Of a stretch of DNA of 64,000 nt, positions 1 through 8,778 are shown piece by piece. The notes beneath the pieces are model-generated. The model had not been told where the DNA came from. It worked only from the letters and a program-made list of their open reading frames with translations, and made no database searches. The stretch is from Halorussus salinus. GTDB taxonomy: Archaea; Halobacteriota; Halobacteria; Halobacteriales; Haladaptataceae. Every line of letters starts with the position of its first letter. Position 1 is the first letter of the stretch. Made by a program: the position numbers and the translations under genes. The stretch spans positions 62,001-126,000 of the forward strand of contig NZ_SBIS02000014.1 in NCBI RefSeq assembly GCF_004765815.2. The letters are read 5' to 3'.

Positions 1-1900
1 GCTTGCCCGACGGCGGAACGTCTCTGGGCATGGCGGGGTCGGGTACCGCGTCCTCCAGACAGATGAGGTTCTCGCGGCCGATTTGGACCTTCGTGAGTTC
101 GTCGTCGTCGGCCATCGCGGAGAGTCGCCTGCTGACCTTCGCCTTCGACCATCCGGTCGCATCCACGATTTCGCTCTGGCGCATCCGGCCGGACTCGGCG
201 CGGAGCATCCGCTGGACGAGTTCCGCGTCCGAGACGAGTTCGACCTCCGCGGCCTCGACCACGTCGGCGGCGGTCCGCTCGTCGGGGTCGATTCGGTCGG
301 CGGCGAGCGTGCCGGAGGCGTCGGCGCTCGCGCTACCGACAGCGTTTCGGGTGCCGTCGCTGTCCCCATACCCGAACTCGGCGGGTCGAGCGGACTCGCC
401 AGTTTCGAGTGACTCGGCGACTTCGACTGCGGACCCGGACGCCCCGGAACCCGTCGGCGATTTCACGCGGTCGTGCAGTTTCGCGCGATTGCACCGCTCC
501 GTGGGACCGCTTCGCTCCGTGGCACCGTCGCGTTTCGCGCGACCGTCGCGCTGGCCCGAACGGTCCGACTGAAAGCGATTCGGCACGGCACGAGCGATGC
601 GGGGACCGAGCGAGGCCCAGTCCCAGCGAGTCAGGAAGACGGTGAGTCCGACACCAGCCCAGAACCCGAGGACGCCCCCGGTAATCCACGCCGGAGAGAG
701 CGAGTCGTGGGGACTGACGCCCAAATCGACCTCGGTCTTGTCACTCAGGAAGTCCCCGTCCGTGTCGGTCGCGAGGGGGTCCGTACCGAGGCGTTCGACC
801 TCGACTTGGTCGTTCAGCCCGTCGCCGTCGGTGTCGGCGACGACCGGATTCGTGCCGACGGTGCGCTCCTCGCCGTCGAGGAGACCGTCGCCGTCGGTGT
901 CGGCGGCGGTCGGGTCGGTGTTACCCTGCAACTCCGCGTCGTCGGCGACGCCGTCGCTGTCGGTGTCGGTCGAAAGCGGGTCGCTGCCCGCTTGGACTTC
1001 GGTGTAGTCCGAGAGGCCGTCGCCGTCGGTGTCCACGGCGGTCGGGTCCGTGCCGCGCTCGCGCTCGTCGTCGTCGGGCAGTCTGTCGCCGTCGGTGTCC
1101 ACCATCGTCGGGTCGGTGCCCGCCTCGACTTCGGTCCGGTCGTCGATGCCGTCGCCGTCGGTGTCCACGGCGGTCGGGTCAGTCGAGTAGGTGGCGACCT
1201 CCTCGCCGTCTCCGAGCCCGTCGCCGTCGGTGTCGGCCGCGGTCGGGTCGGTGTTCGACTCGACTTCGGCGGAGTCCGTGAGTCCGTCGCCGTCGCTGTC
1301 GGTCGCGCCGACATCGGTCCCGAGGTCGAGTTCGCGCCGGTTGGTCAGTCCGTCGCCGTCGATGTCACCGGACTTCACCGCGAGGCCGACCGTGAAGGTG
1401 TCGAGCGTCGCGTTCGTCGTCGCGTTCCGGAGGGCGAGCGTCGCCCGCGTCGCGTCCCCCGAGAAACTCCCGTTGGGCGCGACCGAGACGACGGTGTCGT
1501 TCGTGCCGACGACCGTCACGTTCGAGGAGTCGGTGGCGTTCACCGCGAAGCGTTGGCACGTCGCCGCGGTTCGATTCGCGTCGGAGTCCGTAGAGAGACA
1601 GAGAGAGTAGACGCCGGACTCCTCGAACGCGAGGTCCGCGGCGAACTGCCGGACGCTCGACCGCCAGACGTAGGGCGTCCCGTTCACCGACGCGAACTGC
1701 TCGCCGGATATCGCGACGTTCGTCACGTTGGGTGCCGACGCCGTCGTGGTGATGGGCGTCGTGTCCCGAGAGACGGTGTCTTTCGCCGAGTGGGCGGACA
1801 CTACCGTTCCGCTCGCCGCCGCGACGTGGGGGAGCAGCCCCACCGAGAGGAGAAGTAGCACGGCACCGACAACTCCTCCTTTGGTAATTTTCTTACTCAT
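1..1900 (-). CDS. Membrane-anchored TSP3-repeat protein with cytoplasmic winged helix (C-terminus beyond window)
   Basis: The frame is open from the ATG at 1900 to the left edge, giving at least 633 residues, so the C-terminus is missing. Residues 1-27 form a Sec-type signal peptide. Residues about 30-170 resemble a secreted beta-rich domain. Residues about 178-387 hold ten copies of a DTDGDG-type calcium-binding (thrombospondin type 3-like) repeat spaced about 22 residues. A hydrophobic segment at about 404-423 is followed by Arg-rich residues, placing the rest in the cytoplasm. Residues about 554-612 look like a winged helix-turn-helix (motifs QSEIVDATGWSKAKVSRRL and a wing ending IGRENLICL). 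Inference: a membrane-bound regulator linking an outside ligand, calcium or surface state to transcription. A TATA-like element lies at about 1931-1941. The target is unknown. Confidence 0.85.
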   Translation of the reverse strand, partial: MSKKITKGGVVGAVLLLLSVGLLPHVAAASGTVVSAHSAKDTVSRDTTPITTTASAPNVTNVAISGEQFASVNGTPYVWRSSVRQFAADLAFEESGVYSLCLSTDSDANRTAATCQRFAVNATDSSNVTVVGTNDTVVSVAPNGSFSGDATRATLALRNATTNATLDTFTVGLAVKSGDIDGDGLTNRRELDLGTDVGATDSDGDGLTDSAEVESNTDPTAADTDGDGLGDGEEVATYSTDPTAVDTDGDGIDDRTEVEAGTDPTMVDTDGDRLPDDDERERGTDPTAVDTDGDGLSDYTEVQAGSDPLSTDTDSDGVADDAELQGNTDPTAADTDGDGLLDGEERTVGTNPVVADTDGDGLNDQVEVERLGTDPLATDTDGDFLSDKTEVDLGVSPHDSLSPAWITGGVLGFWAGVGLTVFLTRWDWASLGPRIARAVPNRFQSDRSGQRDGRAKRDGATERSGPTERCNRAKLHDRVKSPTGSGASGSAVEVAESLETGESARPAEFGYGDSDGTRNAVGSASADASGTLAADRIDPDERTAADVVEAAEVELVSDAELVQRMLRAESGRMRQSEIVDATGWSKAKVSRRLSAMADDDELTKVQIGRENLICLEDAVPDPAMPRDVPPSGK

Positions 1901-2413
1901 GGCTAGTTGTCGTGAGTGTCTCCATCCCACGAGTATATAGCTTACGACCGATTAATCAGACATTCGTCTAACTATATCACCTTATTTAATACCTCTCGAA
2001 TTTTATGATAGTGGGAGACGAGATTCGACTTTCATCGTGCAAGAGTCAGACGTAGTTCGTTTTGCTTTCATAATGCTACGTACGGGTTTAGGGGCCTGCT
2101 AAATTCAGTCTCGTAGTCGTGAGCTTCTGAATACCTAATTTTGGACGTGCGTCTAATTTTATCCCGGTCGGGTAACCGAGGCGATTCTTTCTCTCACGAA
2201 CCGGACATTAAACGGTTGCTAAGGCCTCAAGCCATCGTTTTGGACTCGGCATCGACACCCGTTTTCCCGGCGTCGGCAAGAGTGGCCGACCGTTGCGCTG
2301 GTGCTACAGTATCACTTCTCCGACATCAGTCGCCATCTGTCTGAAAACGGACCCCGACACGTCGAGGAGTGGACGTGACAACCGGCAGGGACTGACGCCG
2401 CGCCGACCTCGGC
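1901..2413. other. AT-rich intergenic region
   Basis: This stretch of about 510 bases is clearly more AT-rich than its surroundings between about 1930 and 2230. It should hold the promoter of the leftward gene starting at 1900 (TATATA at about 1933-1938). The motif CGTCTAA occurs at about 1965 and 2149. I see no convincing gene in it. Confidence 0.6.
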
Positions 2414-3745
2414 TCAGGCGTTCACCATCGCGTCGAACAGCGCCGGATACTCGCGGAGTTTCGCGCGGCCGACCAGCGCGTAGCAGTACGCCTTCAACTG
2501 CTCGCGCCAGTGGGGTCGCTGGTCGAGTCCGCCGAACCCGACCACCGCGACTTGGAGGTCCTCGACCGCGCGCGAAACCTGTCTGGTGAGCAAGGGCGGC
2601 GGGTCCGACCCCACGACCGACCGATAGGTGGACCGCGCGCGACGCTTCGCCGCGAGCGTGTGTCCCGAGTCGAAGGTTCGGTCGCCGGGTTCGACGACGA
2701 GGTTGTCTACTACGAAGTCGTGGGCGCGACGCTGTGCGAGTCCCGTCGAGAACTCGACGGCGCGATACACCGGCAGGTCCGACGCTTCGTCCACTCCGAA
2801 CCGGTAGTCGTAGTCGTAGCACCACCGCAGGAGACGCGACCGGGCGAACTCGTAGGGCTGGCTGGGACCGTCGTCCCCGCTCGCCTCGACTTTCGCTTGG
2901 AACTCCGACCGGACCTCCTCGCGGGAGGGGAACGAGTCGATGCCCGCACGGAACTCGTCGGCGACGCTCCGGAGGTGGTCGGCGTACGGAGCGGTGGCAC
3001 CGTCGAGTTTCCCGCCGAGGAGGTCGCGGTATCGCTCGGCGGTCCGGACGTGGAGCCTCGCCTGCAGGAGGTTCGCCGTGATGGCACCGAAGTCGTCGGC
3101 GTCGTACTCTCGGGAGTCGGAAGCGTCCTCGCCCGCACCGTCGCTCTCGTCGGCCAACGCGTCGTACTCGTCGTGGAACCGGGCCATCACGAGGTGGCGC
3201 TCGACGGCGTAGTACCACGCCAAGTCGCGGCCGGGGGCGACGGTCGGGTACGGCTTCAGGTCGTCGGCGACGCGCCCGCTCCGGTCGCGGAGTCGTCGGC
3301 TCCGGTCGGCGAGCGACTGGAGGTCAGTCTTACCAAGCTTGGCGCGCGCGAACCCCAACTCCTCGCCAGCGAACTGGAGGCCGTAGCCCGCGTCGAACAG
3401 CGCCTCGTGGTAGTTTCCGTTTCCGAGGGCCTCGCGTGCGTTCTCCAACCACCCGCCAGCACCGGTGAAATGCTCGTCCGTCTCGATTCGCTTCCGGAGT
3501 CGTTTCCCTTCCGATACCGTTTCCGCCAAGAGTTCGACTGCTTCGCGGGCGTGGGCCTCTGTCACGGTCGGTTGCCACAGCTCGCGGACTTCGGGCGGCG
3601 TCGGATACACCTCGGTCGCCCAGTCGGTCAGCACGTCCGGGAGGGCGGTCGGGGTCGTCGCGCCGACGGCGAGGGTGGTACCGCCAGCGGCTCCGGCGAG
3701 ACCGCCGAGGAGCCGTCGTCTGGTGAGAGAGAGGTCGGGAACCAT
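2414..3745 (-). CDS. Tat-exported protein of unknown function
   Basis: The product is 443 residues from the ATG at 3745; an in-frame start at 3799 would add 18 residues. The shorter start puts the twin-arginine motif (LTRRRLLGG) near the N-terminus, followed by a hydrophobic stretch, so export by the Tat system is likely. The mature part is mainly alpha-helical, acidic and rich in Arg, Tyr and Trp, with few hydrophobic segments. I recognise no catalytic motif. The gene lies 117 bases downstream of, and on the same strand as, the iron-type binding lipoprotein gene, so the two could share a transcript and iron control. That link is inference from position only. Confidence 0.75.
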   Translation of the reverse strand: MVPDLSLTRRRLLGGLAGAAGGTTLAVGATTPTALPDVLTDWATEVYPTPPEVRELWQPTVTEAHAREAVELLAETVSEGKRLRKRIETDEHFTGAGGWLENAREALGNGNYHEALFDAGYGLQFAGEELGFARAKLGKTDLQSLADRSRRLRDRSGRVADDLKPYPTVAPGRDLAWYYAVERHLVMARFHDEYDALADESDGAGEDASDSREYDADDFGAITANLLQARLHVRTAERYRDLLGGKLDGATAPYADHLRSVADEFRAGIDSFPSREEVRSEFQAKVEASGDDGPSQPYEFARSRLLRWCYDYDYRFGVDEASDLPVYRAVEFSTGLAQRRAHDFVVDNLVVEPGDRTFDSGHTLAAKRRARSTYRSVVGSDPPPLLTRQVSRAVEDLQVAVVGFGGLDQRPHWREQLKAYCYALVGRAKLREYPALFDAMVNA

Positions 3746-3862
3746 CTGAACGGCAGACACGTTCCGACCGACCGGGGAAAAGTCGTCCGATAGCGCCACT
3801 GCGACCTCGGGGTCCCGTGACGGCCTGTCGGCGGACGCCCGAGACTGGCCGCAAACCGTCGG

Positions 3863-5164
3863 TCAGTTCGACCCGGTGATGATGTCGGCGAGTTCGTCGC
3901 GGTCGAACAACTGCTCTTCTTCGGGAACGTCGGGGAGTCGGTCGTCGGTCACGTCGCCCGGCCACTCGCCGAACTGGTCGGGGTAGAGTTGCTTGCCGAG
4001 CATCTCCGTCTGGAAGAGGTTGATGATCGGCCCCTGATAGGGCGTGCCACCGATGTAGAGGTTATCTTCCTGAACGGCCGTGAGTTCCTGCCCCAGCGGG
4101 CTGTCTCGCAACCCCTCGACGGTCGCTTGGGTGGCGTCCTTCCCGTTCCAGTCGCGGTAGTTGACGCCGAAGTGGAAGATGAGTATCTCCGGGTCCGCCT
4201 CCAAGAGAGCCTCGTAATCGACTTGTATGCTCGTCTGACCGCCGTACTCCCCGTCGAACGCGTCGAGGATTTCCATGTCGCGGTAGTGTTTCTTGCCGTA
4301 CGTGTTCTCCAGACCCGTGTCGGGGTCGTAGACGGTGAAGCCACCGTCGGTCTCGGGGTTGTTTCTCGCGTTCAGCACGTCGACCGTCGGTTGCTCGGAC
4401 TTCGACGGGACCCGCGAGCGCATCTCCTCCATGGCCGTTCGATAGAACTCGTTGAGCGCCGCGGCCCGCTCGGACACCTGAAACAGGTCGCCGTAGCGGC
4501 TGACGAACTCCGGGATGGAGTAGTACGGGTACGACTGCCCGTCGGGCCAGTTGGGCCACTCGCCGCCGCGCTTCCGGCGACTCACGTTTCCGAAGAACGG
4601 AGCGATGTTGTCGTGAAGCTCCTCGATTTCGGTCTCGTCGCTCCCGTAGTACGAGATGAACCGGTTCGGGTCGGTGGCGAGCAGGTCGGGGTCGAGTTCG
4701 TACAGGAACTCCTTTTTCACCGCCCAGTCCTCGGTCAGCACGCGGTCGAGCGAGTCCGGGTCGGGCGCGGAAACGCCGGGAAGCTTGTCGTAGAACCCGG
4801 TGAACCAAAACTGGGGACCCTCGGCCGCGACGATTTTGTCGCTCTGGCCGAGCGCGGTCATAACGTCGGCCTCGAAGCCCCAGCCGCCGACGAAGCTCTC
4901 CGGGACGGATTCGAGTTCGACCCGTCCGACCGGTTCCATCGTCGCCGTGTCGGTCGACTCCTCGGTCGTGGTCTCGGTCTCAGTCTCGGCTCTCTCCTCG
5001 GTCTCGGTCGTCGTTTCGGCGCTCGTCTCCGCCGTAGTCGTCGCCGACTCGGAGTCGCCGCCCGCCGAACAACCGGCCAGCAAACTCCCACCGATAACTG
5101 CCCCGCCGTACTTCACGTAGTCCCGCCGCGTCGGTGCCTCACGTTTCTCGTCGTCGCCTGCCAT
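3863..5164 (-). CDS. Iron/siderophore-type ABC transporter substrate-binding lipoprotein
   Basis: The product is 433 residues. The N-terminus has a Tat motif (TRRDYVKYGG) and a lipobox ending in LLAGC with the lipidated Cys at 32, followed by a Ser/Thr/Glu-rich tether (about 33-75). The rest fits the BtuF/FecB-like two-lobe binding protein family (PF01497 type), which delivers ferric chelates or cobalamin to a permease. No permease or ATPase is adjacent. The start at 5164 is supported by a TATA-like stretch near 5190-5200, consistent with a leaderless mRNA, and by a palindromic operator at 5169-5184. Iron is the likely substrate from the operator type; cobalamin cannot be excluded. Confidence 0.85.
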   Translation of the reverse strand: MAGDDEKREAPTRRDYVKYGGAVIGGSLLAGCSAGGDSESATTTAETSAETTTETEERAETETETTTEESTDTATMEPVGRVELESVPESFVGGWGFEADVMTALGQSDKIVAAEGPQFWFTGFYDKLPGVSAPDPDSLDRVLTEDWAVKKEFLYELDPDLLATDPNRFISYYGSDETEIEELHDNIAPFFGNVSRRKRGGEWPNWPDGQSYPYYSIPEFVSRYGDLFQVSERAAALNEFYRTAMEEMRSRVPSKSEQPTVDVLNARNNPETDGGFTVYDPDTGLENTYGKKHYRDMEILDAFDGEYGGQTSIQVDYEALLEADPEILIFHFGVNYRDWNGKDATQATVEGLRDSPLGQELTAVQEDNLYIGGTPYQGPIINLFQTEMLGKQLYPDQFGEWPGDVTDDRLPDVPEEEQLFDRDELADIITGSN

Positions 5165-5168
5165 ATGT

Positions 5169-5184
5169 TTTAGGCTAGCCTAAA
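5169..5184. promoter_or_regulatory. Palindromic DtxR/IdeR-like metal-regulator operator
   Basis: TTTAGGCTAGCCTAAA is a perfect 16-bp palindrome five bases upstream of the ATG of the binding-lipoprotein gene, over the expected transcription start. It resembles the iron-box of DtxR/IdeR/SirR regulators (TTAGG...CCTAA halves), which haloarchaea use as Idr-type iron repressors. Bound repressor would block initiation. Confidence 0.75.
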
Positions 5185-5678
5185 CATTGATAATACTTTT
5201 GTTTCTAGACCAGTCAGCCTACAACCCAATTATCAATTCGGGGTGTAGAACGAGAAATTAAACGGGAACTCCACTATCATCGGTCGGTCACGCGATGGTC
5301 GGGACAGCAGAATACCGACCACCGACCGACGCGCTCCGCGTTACCCCGAGTGGGTCGATATCGTCACGAATCGGGAAACCGACGCTTCTTCGAGACTGCA
5401 TCGGTCGATAAATTTGCTATAGCGATTTACAATTTACCATGTAATTGTCCTTTCGGAGGGCGATTCGTTGGTATTTACACAGACTCTCACAGTCAGTACA
5501 AACACCGGAAATGTACGTGAGGAGTAAGAAGTTCTCTCCTGTACGGAAATGGCCGATTCAGAACTACCCTTCCCCGAGGTATCCGACTCACGGCCGCGCT
5601 ACCACCCGTTCGGCAGTGTGCGGTACACCACGTGGCGTATCCCAAACGGTTATACCCTCTCGTCTCGTAGGTCGCCAC
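5185..5678. other. Intergenic region
   Basis: About 490 bases hold the leftward promoter near 5190-5200 and the rightward promoter of the winged-helix/PIN operon (GGTTATACC at 5648-5656, 26 bases before the ATG at 5679). In-frame codons continue upstream of 5679, but their composition (many Phe, Tyr, Lys) does not look coding. Nothing else is recognised. Confidence 0.55.
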
Positions 5679-6029
5679 ATGTCGAGTGACCGCGACGAAG
5701 GACGATTCACCGAGCGAATCTCGCTAGAAGACGTACTCGGCGTGTTCGACCGCGTGAAGGGCCCCGTCGTCACTTCCAGCGACGTGGCCGACCGACTCGA
5801 CTGCTCCGGCGAGACCGCGCGCCGGAAACTCCGGGAGTTGGCGGAGACGGGTCGCGTCGAGAGTCGCAAGACCGCGGGGCGCGTCGTCTGGTGGCGCACC
5901 GACGCCGAGACGGCCACGACCGAAATCGACCCGGACGACTCGTTCTGGGACGCGGACCCGGTCTCTGGTGACGACGTAGTCGAGGAGTCCGACGTGGACG
6001 ACCTCCTCTACGGCGAGGTCGATTCCTGA
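5679..6029 (+). CDS. Small winged-helix DNA-binding protein, probable antitoxin of a PIN module
   Basis: The product is 116 residues. Residues about 10-65 form a winged helix (VTSSDVADRLDCSGETARRK followed by a short wing, RKTAGRVVWWR). The C-terminal tail is very acidic (about 75-116), as in antitoxins that wrap or mimic nucleic acid. The start is supported by a TATA element at about 5649-5656, giving a leaderless mRNA. Its TGA overlaps the next ATG by one base (TGATG), so the PIN protein is translationally coupled. Inference: a VapB-like antitoxin and autoregulator, though the fold is a winged helix rather than the common AbrB or ribbon-helix-helix type. Confidence 0.8.
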   Translation: MSSDRDEGRFTERISLEDVLGVFDRVKGPVVTSSDVADRLDCSGETARRKLRELAETGRVESRKTAGRVVWWRTDAETATTEIDPDDSFWDADPVSGDDVVEESDVDDLLYGEVDS

Positions 6030-6475
6030 TGGTGCAGGGGCCGACGCCGCTGTTCGTGGACACGGGAGCGTTCTTCGCGTGGCGGTACGACCGCGCGACC
6101 CGCCACGAGCGCGCCCGCGAGGTGTTCGACGCGATTCGGACCGGCGACCTTCTCTACCGACCGCTGTACACGAGTCGGTCGGTCCTCTCGGAACTGACGA
6201 CGCTCCTGCTCCGGAAAGCGGGTCACGCCGCGGCACTCGACACGCTGACCACGATTCGAGAGTCGGAGAGTTTCATCGTGCTTCCGGTAGACGAACCCGC
6301 GTTCGCCGCCGCGTGCGACGAGTTCGCGCGGTACGACGACCAGCAGATATCGTTCGTGGACCACACGAGTAGCGTCCTCGCCGACGGCCGAGATGTCGAA
6401 CACGTCTTCGCGTTCGACGACGACTTCCGGACGCTCGGATTCACGCTCGTCCCCCAAGACGTGGACGGACCGTGA
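6029..6475 (+). CDS. PIN-domain ribonuclease, VapC-like toxin
   Basis: The product is 148 residues, normal for VapC. The acidic residues expected in a PIN nuclease are present in order: Asp in FVDTGAFFA (about 10), Glu in SRSVLSELTTLLL (about 55), Asp in FVDHTSSVLA (about 111) and Asp in FAFDDDF (about 128). PIN proteins cleave RNA, often tRNA or rRNA. The gene overlaps the winged-helix gene by one base and the recombinase start by four, so the three are one operon. The putative RNA target cannot be read from sequence. Confidence 0.87.
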   Translation: MVQGPTPLFVDTGAFFAWRYDRATRHERAREVFDAIRTGDLLYRPLYTSRSVLSELTTLLLRKAGHAAALDTLTTIRESESFIVLPVDEPAFAAACDEFARYDDQQISFVDHTSSVLADGRDVEHVFAFDDDFRTLGFTLVPQDVDGP

Positions 6476-7767
6476 CTCGCAACATGACGACCGAAACCCC
6501 CGACACTACCGACTGGCAGACCGACGACGACGTGTCGTGGACGCTCCTCGCGTCCGACGAACTCGCCGACGCCTACCGCGCGGTCGTCGCACCGGCGCTT
6601 CGCGCGGACGGGTTCGACCCCGAAACCGACAAGCCGTCCCACCAGTGGCTCCGCGAGAACGGCTTTCGGTCGCTCGTCTACGCGCTTCGGGAACACCACG
6701 ACCTGACGTTCGGCGAGTTCTGGCGCGACGAGATAGCCGCGTCCGACCGCGACCGCGACGAGCGCGACTGGGCTACCGACGACGAGCGGACCGTGGAGGC
6801 GCTGAACTCCTTCCTCGAATCCCGGACGAACCGCGCCGGACTCGCCGACTCGTCGATTCGGACGCTCCGGTACCGACTGGACCGCTACCTGCGGGCCTAC
6901 CGCGCGGCAAACGAGACCGACGACCTCGTGACGCCGGTCGCCCGCGATAGCGACGTACCCGCCCGCGAAGCGACCGACGAGTGTTGGGCCGCCTTCGACC
7001 GACTCCACGCGCGACTCGACTCGCCGACGACGAAGCGTCGGGTCCTCCTCGCGGTGTCGAACTGGTACGACCACCTCGTCAGACGCCAGTGGGCCGCAGT
7101 CAACCCGGCCGACGGTCTCGCCGACGAGTACCGCTGGCGCGACGACGCGAACGACGGCGACGCCGACGAGACGCCCTGTCTCGACGCGAGCCACGTCCGC
7201 GCGCTCTTCGAGACCGCCGAGGAGGTTCGCGAGCGCCTCGTCGTGGTCGCGCTCGCCGGGTGGGGTCTCCGACCGAACGAGGTCGCCGCGCTCCACCGCT
7301 CGCAGGTCGAGGAGGGCGACGTTCCCTACCTCTCGTTCGCGGAGCGAAAGAACGGCCCCGGCGAGGTGTCGGTGCTGTACGGCAGGGAGGCGCTGGCCGA
7401 CCGTATCGCCCAACTGCGCGCCCGCGAGTCGTGGTCGGGGTATCTCTTCCCGAGTCCGCACTCGTCGGCCGACCACGTCACGCGCGGGACGGTGTACAAC
7501 TGGTTCTGCGACCTCGCGGACCGCGCCGGTCTCCCCGACGAGATCGAGGGCGTCTCCGTCTCGCCGAAGCTCTGTCGGCGGTTCTGGTACGACGCCTACA
7601 CGTCTGTTCTGGAGGCGGTCATGGCTGGCGTCGAGGAGATCGCCAACGAACAGGGGAGTAGCGACCCGCAGGTCGTGATGCAGAACTACCTCTCCGACGA
7701 GCGTTCGCGTACCGTCCGCCGGGAGTTCATGCGCGAGCGACTGGCCGACGCGTTCGGTGGCGGATAG
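6472..7767 (+). CDS. Divergent tyrosine recombinase/integrase
   Basis: The product is 431 residues from a GTG overlapping the PIN stop (GTGA); an ATG at 6484 is the alternative. Residues about 110-210 form a helical core-binding domain. The catalytic domain (about 235-425) shows the first Arg in WGLRPNEVAAL, the beta-hairpin Lys in FAERKNGPGEV, the second Arg in SPKLCRRFWYDAY where the usual HxxR reads KxxR, and a likely nucleophile Tyr in VVMQNYLSDE. It would cut and rejoin DNA through a 3'-phosphotyrosine. No attachment site or tRNA lies nearby, and coupling to a toxin module is unusual. A short inverted repeat (AAATC...GATTT, about 7770-7792) follows the stop. Confidence 0.85.
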   Translation: MTRNMTTETPDTTDWQTDDDVSWTLLASDELADAYRAVVAPALRADGFDPETDKPSHQWLRENGFRSLVYALREHHDLTFGEFWRDEIAASDRDRDERDWATDDERTVEALNSFLESRTNRAGLADSSIRTLRYRLDRYLRAYRAANETDDLVTPVARDSDVPAREATDECWAAFDRLHARLDSPTTKRRVLLAVSNWYDHLVRRQWAAVNPADGLADEYRWRDDANDGDADETPCLDASHVRALFETAEEVRERLVVVALAGWGLRPNEVAALHRSQVEEGDVPYLSFAERKNGPGEVSVLYGREALADRIAQLRARESWSGYLFPSPHSSADHVTRGTVYNWFCDLADRAGLPDEIEGVSVSPKLCRRFWYDAYTSVLEAVMAGVEEIANEQGSSDPQVVMQNYLSDERSRTVRREFMRERLADAFGGG

Positions 7768-7873
7768 TAAATCGTATCTCGATATATAGATTTCCGACTC
7801 CCGGACTCGCGAGACCGTCCGTCGCTTGCGCGGTTCGGCACCGTTAATATCATTCGGCGGCCACTGCGAACCG

Positions 7874-8689
7874 ATGGTAGCTGTCGAAGGCGTCGTGGTC
7901 GTCGGGCCGGTCACGCTGTTGTGTGTCTACTACGCGTATCGGTTGGCGAACACCGGGCGACTGTACTATCTACTGTCCGGTCTCACCCCCGACCGCTCTC
8001 CCGCCCTCGCGGACAGTGAGTCGGTGACTGTCGAGGGTCCCGTCACGGTAGACGACGAGGCACCCGTGAGCGACCGTGCGACCGACGAGGAGACCGGGGA
8101 GATAGCGATGTACGTCTGGCGGACGGCGTTCGCGCGGAGCGGCCAGCGGGTAGTCGATTTCAGAAACTGGGAGACGAGACGGTCGAGAGCGACGTTCGCC
8201 TCCGGGGTGGAGTCCGGGACCTTCTCGGTCGCCACCGGGAACGGCGACGTGCGAGTGGACCCGAGTTGGCTCCGGGACGTTCACGACGCCACGCAACTGT
8301 CGGACGTACGGCCGGTGGGTCTCCTCCCGAGTCGGACGTGGCACGTCTACCTCTGGCGGTCGCCGTACGTCCACTTGACCAGCCATCTCGTCGAGTCGTC
8401 TCTCGAACGACTGCGAAGCGTCATCGACGACGACCCGGACGTAGATTTGAGCGACGACTACTTCGCGTCGAAGGTCGTTCCGGAAGGAACCGAACTAACG
8501 GTTCACGGCAAACTCTCGACCGAAGACGGGACGCCGACGATGGCGGGGACCGACGACACGCCGTTGTTCGTCTCCGACCGCGGCCTCGACGCGATTCGGG
8601 GCGACCTTCGGCGTCGGGCGCGCAACTACGGAGTCTACTTGATACTGGCATCCGGAGCCAACGCGCTGGCCGTACTCGCGTTCCTGTAG
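7874..8689 (+). CDS. GIDE-like membrane protein
   Basis: The product is 271 residues. The ATG at 7874 is chosen because TTAATAT lies at about 7844-7850, 27 bases upstream. It begins with a transmembrane helix (about 2-22) and ends with another (about 252-271). Between them lies a soluble domain with alternating strands (VEGPVTVDDEAPVSD, then MYVWRTAF...FRNWETRRS), the pattern of the GIDE/BAM domain of MUL1-like proteins, which in archaea occurs without a RING finger. The function in archaea is not known. It has its own promoter. Confidence 0.65.
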   Translation: MVAVEGVVVVGPVTLLCVYYAYRLANTGRLYYLLSGLTPDRSPALADSESVTVEGPVTVDDEAPVSDRATDEETGEIAMYVWRTAFARSGQRVVDFRNWETRRSRATFASGVESGTFSVATGNGDVRVDPSWLRDVHDATQLSDVRPVGLLPSRTWHVYLWRSPYVHLTSHLVESSLERLRSVIDDDPDVDLSDDYFASKVVPEGTELTVHGKLSTEDGTPTMAGTDDTPLFVSDRGLDAIRGDLRRRARNYGVYLILASGANALAVLAFL

Positions 8690-8744
8690 ACCGAGATTCT
8701 CCGTTCCGGTCGGCGCATCGAGAGACGGGTACCGCAACGAAAAG

Positions 8745-8768
8745 TGTTACAACCGTAGAGCTGTTACA
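8745..8768 (+). promoter_or_regulatory. Direct repeat upstream of rdfA
   Basis: TGTTACA occurs at 8745-8751 and 8762-8768, 17 bases apart, with the second copy 10 bases before the rdfA ATG. This could be a regulator site over the promoter. Whether it is functional is a guess. Confidence 0.3.
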
Positions 8769-8778
8769 GTCGCCTCGA

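Noticed and set aside
473-1858. Plus-strand frame with regular VAVGVG repeats
   Set aside because: It is the complement of the calcium-repeat protein; the repeats mirror DTDGDG codons. The minus frame has a signal peptide and known domains.
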